From NCBI GenBank assembly GCA_902574695.1, contig CACGON010000002.1:1-40000 (forward strand): 40,000 nucleotides of DNA, written 5' to 3'. This DNA is from an uncultured Pelagibacteraceae bacterium (GTDB taxonomy: Bacteria; Pseudomonadota; Alphaproteobacteria; Pelagibacterales; Pelagibacteraceae). The notes below the pieces were generated by a model. That model was given only the letters and a program-made list of their open reading frames with translations. It made no database searches and had not been told where the DNA came from. Shown here one piece after another: positions 8,676 through 18,000 of this stretch (position 1 is the first letter of the stretch; each line of letters opens with the position of its first letter). Position numbers and translations under genes: made by a program.

Positions 8676-10037
8676 TTAATTAAAATTATCTTTAATAAAT
8701 TTATTTATATTTTTATCAAATAAATCTGCATTAATAATTGGGTCAAAATCTTTTAACCGCTCTGTTCTTTTTAATTCTATAACACCGCTGTAAGATGTTG
8801 AGAGAATATTTATTAAATCTTTTTCTGATCTATTTTTATCAAATTTTGAGTTTATAAAATTGTTTATTTCGTTATCTGTAGTTTTATCGTTTACTCTTAA
8901 TACTCCATGACAATTTTTAAACCATGCGTTTCCAAATACTAATGTTTTTTTATTTTCAATTAATGACTCAAAACCAATTGTACCGCCCACTGTAGCGGTT
9001 AAATCCGATATATCTAAAACCTTCTTAGAATTTATCTTATTGTCAATTAAAAATACGTTTTTTAAATATTTTATTCTTTTAAAAAAAAAACTATCTCTTT
9101 GGAAAGATGTTTGAAATGGATTTTCTTTAACAACAACAATCCACTCATCTTTTGAAAAAGCACTAAGTCTTTCAATTGCTAGTAACTGATCCTCGTAATG
9201 TCCACCAAGAACTGAGGTTGTCAATTCTGGTTGTCGGTGCAAGGGAATATATATTATTTTTTTTGATTTTGTTTTGCTCTGAATTTCTTCAAAACTTTTT
9301 TCTACTTTTTTAAGATTATTTTTGTATCTCTTTAATTGGTTATTAATGTCATCTCGATAAATTATTTTTAGTTTTATTAAAAGTTTAAGTATTAATTTTT
9401 TAAAAATCTGTCTATCTATTTTTATTCTTTGAAATTTTTTAATTCGAGCTGCTAAAGAATCTTTTTGCTCTAAAACATATTTATCTCTCATCTTATGCAG
9501 AGATTTTGGATTTACAAAAACTTGATTATTAATTCTTTTTTCATCAAAACTCCCCAAATCCTCTATACTTTTTACCATGAAATGTTTATTGGGAATTATT
9601 GTTGGATACATTAAAATTGTTTTAATATTATATATTTTAGCAAGTTGATATAATATAAAATCGTAACCTAGGTGAGGAAAAGAAAAAAAAATCATCAAAT
9701 CAATTTTTTTTTGTTTTAATATGTTGCTAAATCCATAGTAATAACATGCAAAAAAATTTCTTAATTCATATATATCTAAAGTTTTTGAACCTCTTCTCAT
9801 AAATTGGAAAGAAAAGGTATTGAAATTCTTTTCAAAGAAATTTTGGTAATTTTTTTGATCCTTCTCTGAAAAATAAAAATAACTTTCATCGAGATGATAT
9901 TTTATAATTTCTTCAATATTTATGTCTTGATGAAAATCTTTTAAATTATTAATTAAAAACTGAACATTTAACAATTTATTGTTTAATAATTTTTTCGTTA
10001 CGTGAGAGTCGGGCGCCCCAATTATTAATGTATTCAT
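8676..10037 (-). CDS. Capsule-type glycosyltransferase-like protein (GT-B)
   Basis: A 453-residue cytoplasmic protein. The C-terminal half resembles the capsule-synthesis glycosyltransferase superfamily: IIYIPLHRQPE, then VVVKENP, then TATVGGTIGFESLIENKK followed by LVFGNAWF. The pattern K-E-(N/H)-P, then a Gly-rich loop, then a small-residue/FG segment is the usual nucleotide-sugar side of a GT-B fold. The N-terminal half (MNTLIIGAPDSHVTKKLL) resembles the acceptor domain. It overlaps the upstream gene by 4 bases (ATGA) and shares its GT-B-like C-terminal logic. Both genes belong to the operon under the shared MarR-type promoter. Exact activity (Kdo, hexose or nonulosonate transfer) is unknown. 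Confidence 0.6.
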   Translation of the reverse strand: MNTLIIGAPDSHVTKKLLNNKLLNVQFLINNLKDFHQDINIEEIIKYHLDESYFYFSEKDQKNYQNFFEKNFNTFSFQFMRRGSKTLDIYELRNFFACYYYGFSNILKQKKIDLMIFFSFPHLGYDFILYQLAKIYNIKTILMYPTIIPNKHFMVKSIEDLGSFDEKRINNQVFVNPKSLHKMRDKYVLEQKDSLAARIKKFQRIKIDRQIFKKLILKLLIKLKIIYRDDINNQLKRYKNNLKKVEKSFEEIQSKTKSKKIIYIPLHRQPELTTSVLGGHYEDQLLAIERLSAFSKDEWIVVVKENPFQTSFQRDSFFFKRIKYLKNVFLIDNKINSKKVLDISDLTATVGGTIGFESLIENKKTLVFGNAWFKNCHGVLRVNDKTTDNEINNFINSKFDKNRSEKDLINILSTSYSGVIELKRTERLKDFDPIINADLFDKNINKFIKDNFN

Positions 10038-11614
10038 AAAATTTTGTTATTTCTAATATATTTATCAAGATTATTATTTAGTATTCCTTTATTAAAATGA
10101 GAAAGTATTAAAATATTATTTTCGTTCACCTTACTTTTATACTTTTTTAGATCCAATATTCTCGAATAATTGTTGATGTCGTCATTATTGTTTAAATACC
10201 ACATATAATAAAATTCTGCTATTTCGTCTTTAAAATTCCTGTTTAAATTTAATTTTTCATTAATGGCTAAATTTATTTTTTTAAAATAATCTCCTTCACT
10301 TTTTGGCGTAAATACGAATTTATAATTTTTATATGGACTGTTTCCAGAAGAAAGTGCTATTAATTTATGATATGCTAACTCGTGTAACACAGTTCCACAA
10401 ACGCTAATACCCAGTTTGGGTTTATTTTTAAAAATTAGTTTATTATTTGTAAATTTATTTAACCAAATGAATTCCTTATATTTTTTTTTTAGCAATTCAA
10501 CAAATGTGCTACTAATATAGGTTTGATTTGGATGTTCTTTAATTGCAACTGATATATTATTTTTAGTTTTCAAAAATTCAAGAGTCTTTGTAATCCACTC
10601 ATAGAAATCCGAAAAAACCATTCCCCCATAATAATTTTGTGCATCATCAAAATTTGGAAGAAAAATAATAATATTGAAATTCTCTTTTAATTTTTTTTTA
10701 ATATTTAATCGGTAAGATGAATAATGCATGTAAGGCATTTGTTCTAGGGATCCTTTAAATTTTTTAAAAAGCATCCTTTTTGCATAATTTATTTTATCAT
10801 TTTTATGAGAAATTTTACTAAATTTTTTTTTAATTGAATTGATGTTTAGACAGCTTAAATTATCTTTTAAGCTAAATTTTTTCATATATTGGCTAGAATT
10901 ATCACATCCAATAACATGAACCTTTTTGCTTAAAAAATATCTTATTGGAAGTCCATAGTAAATATAAGCGGAACTTAATTGTGGAATATAAAATTCTATA
11001 AATTTTTCTTTGTCTAAAATATATTTTAAATTTCTGATAGATTTTTTTGTAATAAATAAAAGTTTATTTATGTTATTTTCATATTTGACATTATAATAAT
11101 ATTTCTTATGAAATCTAATATATGTATCATAAATTAAATCACCAATTTTAATGCTATTATATTTCATTTTAAGGATATCGTTTGTTGTGTTAAATTTTTT
11201 TTTACTACGCCAAAAAAAAATTAAATATTGTATATCTTCTAAAATATGATTATTTAAAGAATATATTTTCTTCAAACCTATTTTTTTGTAAAGTTTTTTC
11301 CACTTAAGCAAAATAAAATAATTTGTTAACACATCTAAAATAAATCCAAATATACCCAAAAAGCCATCTACTCTAAGTGTACCAGGTGTCCATAATCCAA
11401 CTAACTCATAATCTTTGAATTTTTTTAGTTTGAGCAAATAATAAGTATGTATCAAGCAATAATAATCCTCAGTTACATGAACAAGAATTTTTTTTTTAGA
11501 TAGATTTTTTTTTAAGGTCTTATTTTCAAATTTTAAAAATTTCTTTTCTTCCTCGCATAAGGTAATACGTTTTTTTATTTTTAATAATTTTTTATAATAA
11601 TAGCCCAAATTCAT
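10034..11614 (-). CDS. Surface-polysaccharide biosynthesis protein, GT-B-like
   Basis: A 526-residue protein, first gene of the operon. It starts with a coiled, Lys-rich N-terminus, then KILVHVTEDYYCLIHTYYLL. A hydrophobic stretch lies around residues 95-115 (GIFGFILDVLTNYFILL). The C-terminal part has FNIIIFLPNFDDAQ, then SVAIKEHPNQ and LGISVCGTVLHELAYH followed by KLIALSSGNSP. The K-E-H-P motif and the following S-x-x-GT-x-x-HE segment match the donor side of capsule-type GT-B enzymes, so I infer a glycosyltransferase, but I do not recognise the exact family. The ATG at 11614 lies about 22 bases downstream of the predicted transcription start in the 11643-11671 promoter. No clear Shine-Dalgarno precedes it. 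Confidence 0.55.
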   Translation of the reverse strand: MNLGYYYKKLLKIKKRITLCEEEKKFLKFENKTLKKNLSKKKILVHVTEDYYCLIHTYYLLKLKKFKDYELVGLWTPGTLRVDGFLGIFGFILDVLTNYFILLKWKKLYKKIGLKKIYSLNNHILEDIQYLIFFWRSKKKFNTTNDILKMKYNSIKIGDLIYDTYIRFHKKYYYNVKYENNINKLLFITKKSIRNLKYILDKEKFIEFYIPQLSSAYIYYGLPIRYFLSKKVHVIGCDNSSQYMKKFSLKDNLSCLNINSIKKKFSKISHKNDKINYAKRMLFKKFKGSLEQMPYMHYSSYRLNIKKKLKENFNIIIFLPNFDDAQNYYGGMVFSDFYEWITKTLEFLKTKNNISVAIKEHPNQTYISSTFVELLKKKYKEFIWLNKFTNNKLIFKNKPKLGISVCGTVLHELAYHKLIALSSGNSPYKNYKFVFTPKSEGDYFKKINLAINEKLNLNRNFKDEIAEFYYMWYLNNNDDINNYSRILDLKKYKSKVNENNILILSHFNKGILNNNLDKYIRNNKIL

Positions 11615-11627
11615 AAATTTTTGATGT

Positions 11628-11665
11628 GTTCAATATTTGAACATAATATTGTTCAAATTATGAAC
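11628..11665. promoter_or_regulatory. Tandem palindromic operator, copy 1
   Basis: Two 15-base palindromes of the form GTTCA-N5-TGAAC lie at 11628-11642 and 11651-11665. Their starts are 23 bases apart, about two helical turns. In the middle the half-sites also form a 7-base inverted repeat TTGAACA/TGTTCAA with a 6-base spacer (11637-11656). The same arrangement with identical spacing is found at 24469-24506 beside the MarR-type regulator gene. One palindrome fills the -35/-10 spacer of the minus-strand promoter and the other covers the region from -10 to just past +1. That is where a repressor dimer pair would block transcription. Binding by the 24172-24474 protein is inferred from the shared site, not shown. 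Confidence 0.75.
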
Positions 11666-11671
11666 AGTCAA
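11643..11671 (-). promoter_or_regulatory. Sigma70-type promoter of the GT/flippase operon
   Basis: On the minus strand, -35 TTGACT (11666-11671) and -10 TATTAT (11643-11648) are separated by exactly 17 bases. The predicted start is near 11636, about 22 bases before the ATG at 11614. This is the only sizeable gap (119 bases, 11615-11733) in the minus-strand run from 14850 to 5015. It therefore most likely drives the five genes 10034-11614 through 5015-5929. The rest of the gap holds a short direct repeat (ATTTGGGTT twice near 11695-11714) and nothing else that I recognise. Confidence 0.75.
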
Positions 11672-11733
11672 TTGATAAATTAAAAACGCTTAAATATTTG
11701 GGTTAATTTGGGTTTTTGTTAAATTTAGGATTT

Positions 11734-13575
11734 TTATTTAAAATAAACATTTAGCCAAACTATAAAGTTTATATACTGAAATATATTAAAGCTAGTTTCT
11801 GGATTTTCTGTTTTCATAAATTGATCATACGTACGTAACAATTCTTTTTTTTCAAAAATATCGAAATTTTTGTAAATGCTGTCATCATTAAACAAATCTT
11901 TTATCCAGCCTGATAAATTTTTTTTAAGCCATTTTTTTTGAGGGTCTACAATTGTTTTTTTATTTTTTGTAAATTTAAAACCTTTGGCATTATATTTATC
12001 CAATATTGATTGCATAAATAATCTAGTTTTTCCATTTTCAATTTTAAAAGAGTTTGGAAAGTCAAATGAACATTCTACAATACGATGATCCAATAGTGGC
12101 AATCTCGACTCTACTGATGAAGCCATGGAAACTCTATCACAATACCTAAGCGCCCTAGGTAGCACAACATGCTTGAAATCAATTAATTGTAAACTTTTAA
12201 GCCAGCTTTTAGATTTATGCTTAAATGTGTTGTGAGAATTAATATGAATAAAATCTTTTTTAAAAACATTTTTTTTTATAAATGGAACTCCATCCTGCGT
12301 AGAAATTCCAGGTTTGATTGTAGTTAATAAAGAATAAAAAAATCTTCTTTGAAAGTTTGACTCGTTTATATTTTTATATTTAAACATAAGTTTTTTAGTT
12401 GCTATAAAAGCTTTTCTCTCTCCAATTTTTTTTTTTAAGTCAAGATAATAGGGGGCATAATAGTATTCGTAACCAGCACCAATCTCATCTCCACCCTGAC
12501 CTTCTAAAATTACTTTTACACCTAAGCTTTTAATTTTTTTATATAGCTCATGCATTGCCAAAACTCTTATAGATGTGACCGGTGCTTCTTGATAACGAAT
12601 AACTTCATTAATAAGATTTGGTATTTTTTTACAATCAAGTCTAATATTATAATTTTCTAATCCTAATTTTTTCGATGTATTTTTTGCAAGCTCTATTTCG
12701 TCATTTTCTCCAAAACCGTAAGTGAATGTTTTTAAATTAATACCTAAATTCTTTAAAAAAAATGATAATACAGAGGAGTCAAAACCTCCGCTTAAAAGAG
12801 TACCAATTTGTACATCAGCTCTACTTTGAATTTTAACAGAATTTTCATATAAATTTAAAAATTTTAAAAATGAATTTTTTTTATTTAGTCGTGGTTCTTT
12901 TTGCTTCTCTTTAAGATCCCAATATTTTATTTTTTTAAGTAATTGATTTTTTTTAACAATCATGTAATGACCAGGCTCTAATTGATGAATGTCTTTAAAG
13001 AAAGTTTTTTTATCATGATCAATTAGACCATGAACGAAAAAATCATGCACTGATTTCATATCAATATTTTTCTGAAAATTAGTTGCTAATATTGATTTTA
13101 TCTCTGATCCAAATATAAACTTTTTGTCTAAAAATGACCAGTAAAGAGGCTTTATGCCTACTCTATCTCTTGCAACAAATAAAAATTTTTTTTTTTTATC
13201 CCAGATTGCGAATGCAAACATACCATTTATTTTTTTTAAAACATTTGTCCCGTAGATTTCGTATGCCTCTAATAAAGTTTCTGTATCTGTTAAAGATTTC
13301 CATTTTAGAATTGGCAATTCTTTTCTCAATTCAATCCAGTTATAAATTTCTCCGTTAAAGGTAATAACTGAATTACCAGATCTTGATTGCATTGGCTGAT
13401 TTCCATTCTTGGAGAGATCAAAAATAGATAATCTATTATGTGAAAAACCGACATTTTTTTCGGACCAAATACCTGAGGAATCTGGGCCCCTCCAAGGTGT
13501 AGCCTCAAGCATTTTGTTTAACTCAATATTTTTTACAGGTCTTTTAAAATTGAAAATTCCAGCTATTCCACACAT
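11734..13575 (-). CDS. asnB: Glutamine-hydrolysing asparagine synthase-like amidotransferase
   Basis: A 613-residue, full-length AsnB-type protein. Met1-Cys2-Gly (MCGIAGIFNF) supplies the N-terminal nucleophile Cys2 of the class II glutaminase. It is followed by RGPDSSG, HNRLSIFD and FNGEIYNW. The synthase domain has the PP-loop LLSGGFDSS near residue 260 and EGQGGDEIGAGYEYY. Both halves look catalytically intact. In surface-glycan loci, AsnB relatives such as WbpS are thought to amidate the carboxyl group of uronic acid sugars rather than make asparagine. A UDP-sugar dehydrogenase and uronate-type epimerases are encoded in this window, which fits. It follows the methyltransferase gene by 13 bases and precedes the MarR-type promoter gap. 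Confidence 0.9.
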   Translation of the reverse strand: MCGIAGIFNFKRPVKNIELNKMLEATPWRGPDSSGIWSEKNVGFSHNRLSIFDLSKNGNQPMQSRSGNSVITFNGEIYNWIELRKELPILKWKSLTDTETLLEAYEIYGTNVLKKINGMFAFAIWDKKKKFLFVARDRVGIKPLYWSFLDKKFIFGSEIKSILATNFQKNIDMKSVHDFFVHGLIDHDKKTFFKDIHQLEPGHYMIVKKNQLLKKIKYWDLKEKQKEPRLNKKNSFLKFLNLYENSVKIQSRADVQIGTLLSGGFDSSVLSFFLKNLGINLKTFTYGFGENDEIELAKNTSKKLGLENYNIRLDCKKIPNLINEVIRYQEAPVTSIRVLAMHELYKKIKSLGVKVILEGQGGDEIGAGYEYYYAPYYLDLKKKIGERKAFIATKKLMFKYKNINESNFQRRFFYSLLTTIKPGISTQDGVPFIKKNVFKKDFIHINSHNTFKHKSKSWLKSLQLIDFKHVVLPRALRYCDRVSMASSVESRLPLLDHRIVECSFDFPNSFKIENGKTRLFMQSILDKYNAKGFKFTKNKKTIVDPQKKWLKKNLSGWIKDLFNDDSIYKNFDIFEKKELLRTYDQFMKTENPETSFNIFQYINFIVWLNVYFK

Positions 13576-13588
13576 ATATAGTTCATGA

Positions 13589-14230
13589 TTATTTTAATTT
13601 ACAAATGATGAATATGTCATTTTGGTTATTTTGATTTTCAGGTATATATTTATTTGATAGTTTATAATTTTTAAAAAATTTGATTATTTTAAAATACCTG
13701 TTTAAAAATTTAAATAAATCCTTATCATTTTTAATTATCTTTTTATATATATTATTATCTCTTGGTATATTTATTTGAAAGAATAGAAGAGTATTTTGCT
13801 TACTTAAGGTTTTGATGTTTTTGTAACTTTGTTTGAAATTTTTAAGCATAAACCAGAAAATTCCAAAAAGAGTTATATAGTCATATTTTTTATTAATATT
13901 TAAGTTATGGTTTATATCACCATAGAATAATTTTTTATTATTTGATCCGCCTTTTTTAATAGCATACCTGCTAATATCTATACCCTCTGCTTTACATATT
14001 TTATTTTTATTAAGAAATTTTACATAATCTCCATATCCACATCCGATATCGAGTAATTTTTTATTTTTATTTTTAGAAAGGATGTATCCCGATGTTATAA
14101 GGCATCTTAATGAATTAAAATCTTTTTGATCATTCCATAAATTTTTTATAGTTTTATACGCTTTATCAAATTCGCCAATTATTTTTTTATTTTTTATATC
14201 GTAAATATATTTATGAATTTTTTTTTTCAT
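13589..14230 (-). CDS. Class I SAM-dependent methyltransferase
   Basis: A 213-residue protein with SAM motif I KKLLDIGCGYGDYVKFL, motif II AEGIDIS, and KYDYITLFGIFWFML at the motif IV position. The C-terminal third is unusually rich in Lys, Asn and Ile and has no recognisable substrate motif. It overlaps the NeuD-type acetyltransferase gene by 4 bases (ATGA) and lies 13 bases before asnB. This suggests co-translation of acetylation, methylation and amidation activities that decorate one sugar. The substrate is not predictable; a sugar or glycan is assumed from context. Confidence 0.8.
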   Translation of the reverse strand: MKKKIHKYIYDIKNKKIIGEFDKAYKTIKNLWNDQKDFNSLRCLITSGYILSKNKNKKLLDIGCGYGDYVKFLNKNKICKAEGIDISRYAIKKGGSNNKKLFYGDINHNLNINKKYDYITLFGIFWFMLKNFKQSYKNIKTLSKQNTLLFFQINIPRDNNIYKKIIKNDKDLFKFLNRYFKIIKFFKNYKLSNKYIPENQNNQNDIFIICKLK

Positions 14231-14850
14231 ATAAGTTTTTTTTTAAATCTTATTGGGGATCCAAAGTATAATGAATTTTTTTTACAATTTTTATTTACAA
14301 ATGAGTTTGCTCCAATTATGCAATTTTCTTCAATTTTAATATTTTCTTTAATAATTGATTTTGCACCGATAAATGAATTTGACTCTATTTTTACTCCTCC
14401 ACAGGTTACTGATCCAGGTCCAAAAGAAACAAAATTATTAATCTTATTGTCATGTTCAATAATACATCCAGTGTTTATTAAAGAATGTTTTCCGATTTTA
14501 GTATTTGAATTTATAACAGAGCCTGGCATAAGAATTGATCCTTCTTCTATTATAGATGTTTTGCATTTTATACAATTTGAAGAAATTATTTTATACCATT
14601 TAAATTTTTTTATTTTTTTTGATATTTTATCAACAATTTTTTTTTTTATCTTGGGATCTGCTATAGCAACAATACCATACATTGCATGAAACTTTTTGTT
14701 TTTAAAGAAGAATTTATCATTTCCAAGATAATTTTTTTTTTTTACTTTATTATCAAAAATTCCCTCAAACTTACAATTTTTTTGGTTTTTGATTTCATTG
14801 ATTAAAACTTTTGAGAATGATCCACCCCCAAATAGTATTATTTTTTTCAT
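14227..14850 (-). CDS. NeuD/PglD-type sugar acetyltransferase
   Basis: A 207-residue left-handed beta-helix acyltransferase. The N-terminal domain starts IILFGGGSFSKVLINEI, the small Rossmann-like part that binds the UDP-sugar in PglD. From about residue 95 there are hexapeptide repeats (for example GSILMPGSVINSNTKIG, GPGSVTCGGVKI and NSFIGAKSII). The catalytic His candidate is in GCIIEHDNKI. PglD N-acetylates UDP-4-amino sugars and NeuD relatives modify sialic acids, so this protein probably acetylates an amino sugar of the legionaminic/bacillosamine type. It is divergently transcribed from the PtmE-like gene across a 29-base gap and is the first gene of its minus-strand run. Confidence 0.82.
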   Translation of the reverse strand: MKKIILFGGGSFSKVLINEIKNQKNCKFEGIFDNKVKKKNYLGNDKFFFKNKKFHAMYGIVAIADPKIKKKIVDKISKKIKKFKWYKIISSNCIKCKTSIIEEGSILMPGSVINSNTKIGKHSLINTGCIIEHDNKINNFVSFGPGSVTCGGVKIESNSFIGAKSIIKENIKIEENCIIGANSFVNKNCKKNSLYFGSPIRFKKKLI

Positions 14851-14879
14851 ATTTTTAAAAACTAAGATATATTATTTTA

Positions 14880-15947
14880 ATGAAAATAAAAAAGATTAAT
14901 TTTAGATCTAATGTTATTTATAGCAAAGAAACTTTAAATAATTGTAGTAGGCTTTTAGAAGTACTTGATCATAAAATTCTTTTTGTAATCGACAAACAAA
15001 AAAAACTTATAGGCTCTATTTCTGATGGGGATATTAGAAGAGCGGTAATGAGAAATAAAATAAGAGAAAATTCAAAAATTACATCTATTATGAATAAATT
15101 ACCTGCTTATATCAATTTTTCAAAAAAAAATAGTTACTCAAATAATCAAATTACAAAAATTCTTAAAGTTAAAAAATATCTTCCAATTTTAAATAATAAG
15201 AAAATTAAAGAGGTTATTCACTTTTCTAATCAAGATAGTTCAATCAATAAAACCAATGTTATAATTAATGCTGGTGGCTTTGGTAAAAGATTGCATCCAA
15301 TTACAAAAAAAACACCAAAGCCAAATATATTAATTAATCAACACTCAAATATTGTCAATATTTTAAACAGTTTTTACGAAAATGGTTTCCGAAATTTTTT
15401 TATTACGCTTCACTACAAAAGTGGCATGATAAAAAAAGAAGTTAATAGATTTTTTAATAAAAAAGCTAAAATTAAATATTATGTTGAAAAAAGGCCCCTT
15501 GGTACTTTTGGTGGTATTAAAAAAATAAGTAGTAAATTTAGACTTAAAGATAATATTATTGTGATTAATTCCGATATAATTACTAATTTAAAATTTAATA
15601 ATTTAAAAACTTTTTTTGAGGAAAAAAATTTTGACTTTTTGCTTTGTTGCAAAAAAAATTCTTTACAAATACCGTATGGAGTAATTGAGGAAAAAAAGGG
15701 ACTTTTAAAAAAAATTGTAGAAAAACCCAAATTTGAATTTAATATTAATACTGGCATATATATGATTAAGCCTGATGTAATTAACAAAATTGATTTTAAA
15801 AAAACACAAATCCATCTTACAGATTTAATTAACTCATGTATAAAAAAAAAGATTAAGATTAACTTATTTCCAATAAGTGAATTTTGGATAGATTATGGTT
15901 CCAAGGATATTTTAAATAAAATTGAAAAAGATAATTTTATTTTTTAA
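14880..15947 (+). CDS. ptmE: Nucleotidyltransferase with N-terminal CBS pair (PtmE/LegX type)
   Basis: A 355-residue protein. Residues ~1-120 form two CBS motifs; the first includes FVIDKQKKLIGSISDGDIRR. Residues ~125-355 are a sugar-phosphate nucleotidyltransferase: NVIINAGGFGKRLHPIT (an AGG-type loop), PKPNILI, ITLHYKSG, VINSDIITN (metal-binding Asp) and IPYGVIE, then INTGIYMIKP. In Campylobacter, PtmE (LegX) makes GDP-GlcN for legionaminic acid synthesis, and this architecture matches. The first loop lacks the usual T-R-L (it reads GKRL). It lies close to NeuB and NeuA genes and its 3' end overlaps the deacetylase gene convergently by 11 bases. The exact nucleotide used (GTP or other) is inference. 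Confidence 0.82.
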   Translation: MKIKKINFRSNVIYSKETLNNCSRLLEVLDHKILFVIDKQKKLIGSISDGDIRRAVMRNKIRENSKITSIMNKLPAYINFSKKNSYSNNQITKILKVKKYLPILNNKKIKEVIHFSNQDSSINKTNVIINAGGFGKRLHPITKKTPKPNILINQHSNIVNILNSFYENGFRNFFITLHYKSGMIKKEVNRFFNKKAKIKYYVEKRPLGTFGGIKKISSKFRLKDNIIVINSDIITNLKFNNLKTFFEEKNFDFLLCCKKNSLQIPYGVIEEKKGLLKKIVEKPKFEFNINTGIYMIKPDVINKIDFKKTQIHLTDLINSCIKKKIKINLFPISEFWIDYGSKDILNKIEKDNFIF

Positions 15948-17199
15948 ATATGATTTTTTTTGTTGCATAGTTTCCTGATTGATCACAACCAGCTATTCCT
16001 ATTTGTTTTATTTGGTCATTAATAAAATAAGTCCAGGTTTGTTTTTTTTCAATTACAGGGTTATCTCTATAAATAAGATTTTTTTTTTCTTTTATTGCCA
16101 AAAAAGGTTGGGGCCCAAATAATTTAATATTTGATTTTATAGTTAATTTATTTCCTGTTATTTTTGTTTGAAATTTTAATTTTTTTTGTTTTTTTTTTTT
16201 TAATACAAATCTTGCTGCATCTAACGCATTCTTAAAAGATAAATTAACTTTTGGGAATTTTTTAGATATCGTTTTTACCTTATTTAAAAAGAACTCAATT
16301 TCAGGATTTATATCTCTTCTATCATGTGTACTAACAGATAATATGGTATTTTTTTTTTGAGATCTTTTGAAAGCTTTGATTATTTCCTGATCAGAAATAA
16401 TATTTGAGTTTGTATCAATATCAAGAGTTCTAAATATTGTTCTATTTAAATTACCTTTTTTTCTATAATCATATAGACTTGGATTATACTGAGACCAATC
16501 ATCTGGTGCACCCCTCCAATCATGCGTCTTAAAATTATTTAATTTTTTATTTAAAGATAAATTTGAAAAATCAAATGGTATAAAGTTTTCTAACCAAAAA
16601 TTAATATCATTTCTCTCTATTACAGCACCAGACCTAAAGATACTTGGAAAAAAATTTTTATTTAAAATTTTTTCACATAAGCTTTTCTCATGATAATCAT
16701 TACTGGTCCAAGATGTGTTATATCTAAGTGGATCTCCAGATGGATGAATAGAGTGAAAATGCCATCCAAAACAATCTTTATTTTTATTTTTTAAAATTTT
16801 TTCATATTTTTCTAAAACTTTATTAAATCCTAAAGTTTTTTTTCTAGGGTTAGTTTTAAAACCCACGTTATCAATGATGAACCAGCTATAGACAATACTT
16901 TTATTTTTAAAAAATTTTTTTCTATAATTTGAAGAAGATATATTTTTAACCATAGCATTAATTTGAGACCAATTTTTTAAATAATTTAATCTTTTTGGAT
17001 TTAAGAAATCAGCTATTTCGTTTTCTCTGCCCCTTAAGTTAATTTTTTTTTTTTGTAATTTTATTAAATTTTTTTTGGAGGCTTTTATATTAATTTTTTT
17101 TTCTTTACTTAGTCTCTCAAATGTAGCCTTTAAGCTCTCTGTCAAAGGGCCCTCTGTATCTACACATATAACAATAATTAAATTATTTTTAGAATTCAT
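15937..17199 (-). CDS. Polysaccharide deacetylase-like (CE4/NodB-type) protein
   Basis: A 420-residue protein from the ATG at 17199. A TTG at 17211 would add four residues. Near the N-terminus, VICVDTEGP carries the Asp pair expected of the NodB fold. Later GWHFHSIHPSG offers the metal His residues, then FPSIFRSGAVIERNDI corresponds to the catalytic Arg segment, and LSVSTHDRRD supplies a late His. These suggest an active metal-dependent deacetylase, with a ~90-residue C-terminal beta-rich extension. It stands alone on the minus strand between the PtmE-like gene (overlap 11 bases) and a divergent glycosyltransferase. It might deacetylate a glycan or sugar intermediate of the nonulosonate pathway. 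No signal peptide is seen, so it is probably cytoplasmic. Confidence 0.65.
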   Translation of the reverse strand: MNSKNNLIIVICVDTEGPLTESLKATFERLSKEKKINIKASKKNLIKLQKKKINLRGRENEIADFLNPKRLNYLKNWSQINAMVKNISSSNYRKKFFKNKSIVYSWFIIDNVGFKTNPRKKTLGFNKVLEKYEKILKNKNKDCFGWHFHSIHPSGDPLRYNTSWTSNDYHEKSLCEKILNKNFFPSIFRSGAVIERNDINFWLENFIPFDFSNLSLNKKLNNFKTHDWRGAPDDWSQYNPSLYDYRKKGNLNRTIFRTLDIDTNSNIISDQEIIKAFKRSQKKNTILSVSTHDRRDINPEIEFFLNKVKTISKKFPKVNLSFKNALDAARFVLKKKKQKKLKFQTKITGNKLTIKSNIKLFGPQPFLAIKEKKNLIYRDNPVIEKKQTWTYFINDQIKQIGIAGCDQSGNYATKKIIFKK

Positions 17200-17232
17200 A
17201 TATAAATACAAGTATTATAATATAAATTTAAT

Positions 17233-18000
17233 ATGAAAAATAAAAATAATACGTGCTTAGTAAGCTTTATTTATCCTGATAAACTCAACCATCTAGATTA
17301 TTTTGTAAGCAAATTAAAAGAGCAAACAGATCAAAAATTTGATTTTGTATTATTTATAAATAATTCAAATAAAAAAATTAAAAATAAATATATTAAAAAA
17401 AAAATTTATATTAATTATCCAATAGTAAAGTCAAGATTTGTTATGATACAAAAAATTAAAAATTTAGATTATAAAAACATCATATTTTTAGATATTGATG
17501 ACACAATGAGTAAGAGAAGAATAGAATTTTCGAAAAAAATGTTAAAATTTAACTCATTAGTAGTTAATGATATTGTTGTGAAATCGGGAAAAAAAAAATT
17601 AATGAACTATATTTCAAAAAGAATTAAAAATGGAACTTCTATCGATTTTAAATTAATTAGAAATAAAAACTTTATTGGAATGAGTAATTCAGCAATTACA
17701 AAGACTCTGATAAAAAATATTAAATTCACTTATAATAAAAAAATTTTAATATTTGATTGGTTTTTTTGGTCTTATGTAATGCGTAAAAAAAAAATTAAAG
17801 CTACCTTTACTAATAAATTTTATACATATTATAATGTTAGAGAAAAAAGCGTAACTAGATTACCTACTATTATGAATAAAAAAAATATTAAACAAATTAA
17901 TAGGATTATTAAAAATCATTTTAGTGCATTAAAATTCAATGTTAAGATTAAAAATCTAGTAAAAAAAAATAATTTATGGTGGGAGTTTAATGAAAAATAA
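17233..18000 (+). CDS. Small GT-A glycosyltransferase-like protein
   Basis: A 255-residue, very Lys/Ile/Asn-rich protein. It starts NTCLVSFIYPDKLNHLDYF, then DFVLFINNS, and has NIIFLDIDDTMSKRRIEF, whose DxDD is the likely metal and nucleotide-sugar site. Then come FIGMSNSAITK and IFDWFFWSYVM. The order resembles small GT2/GT-A proteins beside nonulosonate genes. I do not recognise the exact family and it could be a divergent sugar-modifying enzyme. It overlaps neuB by 11 bases, so translation is probably coupled, which suggests that it uses or follows the NeuB product. It is divergent from the deacetylase. Confidence 0.55.
   Translation: MKNKNNTCLVSFIYPDKLNHLDYFVSKLKEQTDQKFDFVLFINNSNKKIKNKYIKKKIYINYPIVKSRFVMIQKIKNLDYKNIIFLDIDDTMSKRRIEFSKKMLKFNSLVVNDIVVKSGKKKLMNYISKRIKNGTSIDFKLIRNKNFIGMSNSAITKTLIKNIKFTYNKKILIFDWFFWSYVMRKKKIKATFTNKFYTYYNVREKSVTRLPTIMNKKNIKQINRIIKNHFSALKFNVKIKNLVKKNNLWWEFNEK

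Noticed and set aside
11628..11671. JUMPstart/ops element for RfaH.
   Set aside because: No GGCGGTAG-like core is present; the signal is a palindromic operator, not an ops site.
11691..11733. Terminator after asnB.
   Set aside because: The stretch has a short direct repeat but no convincing stem followed by a U-run on the minus strand.
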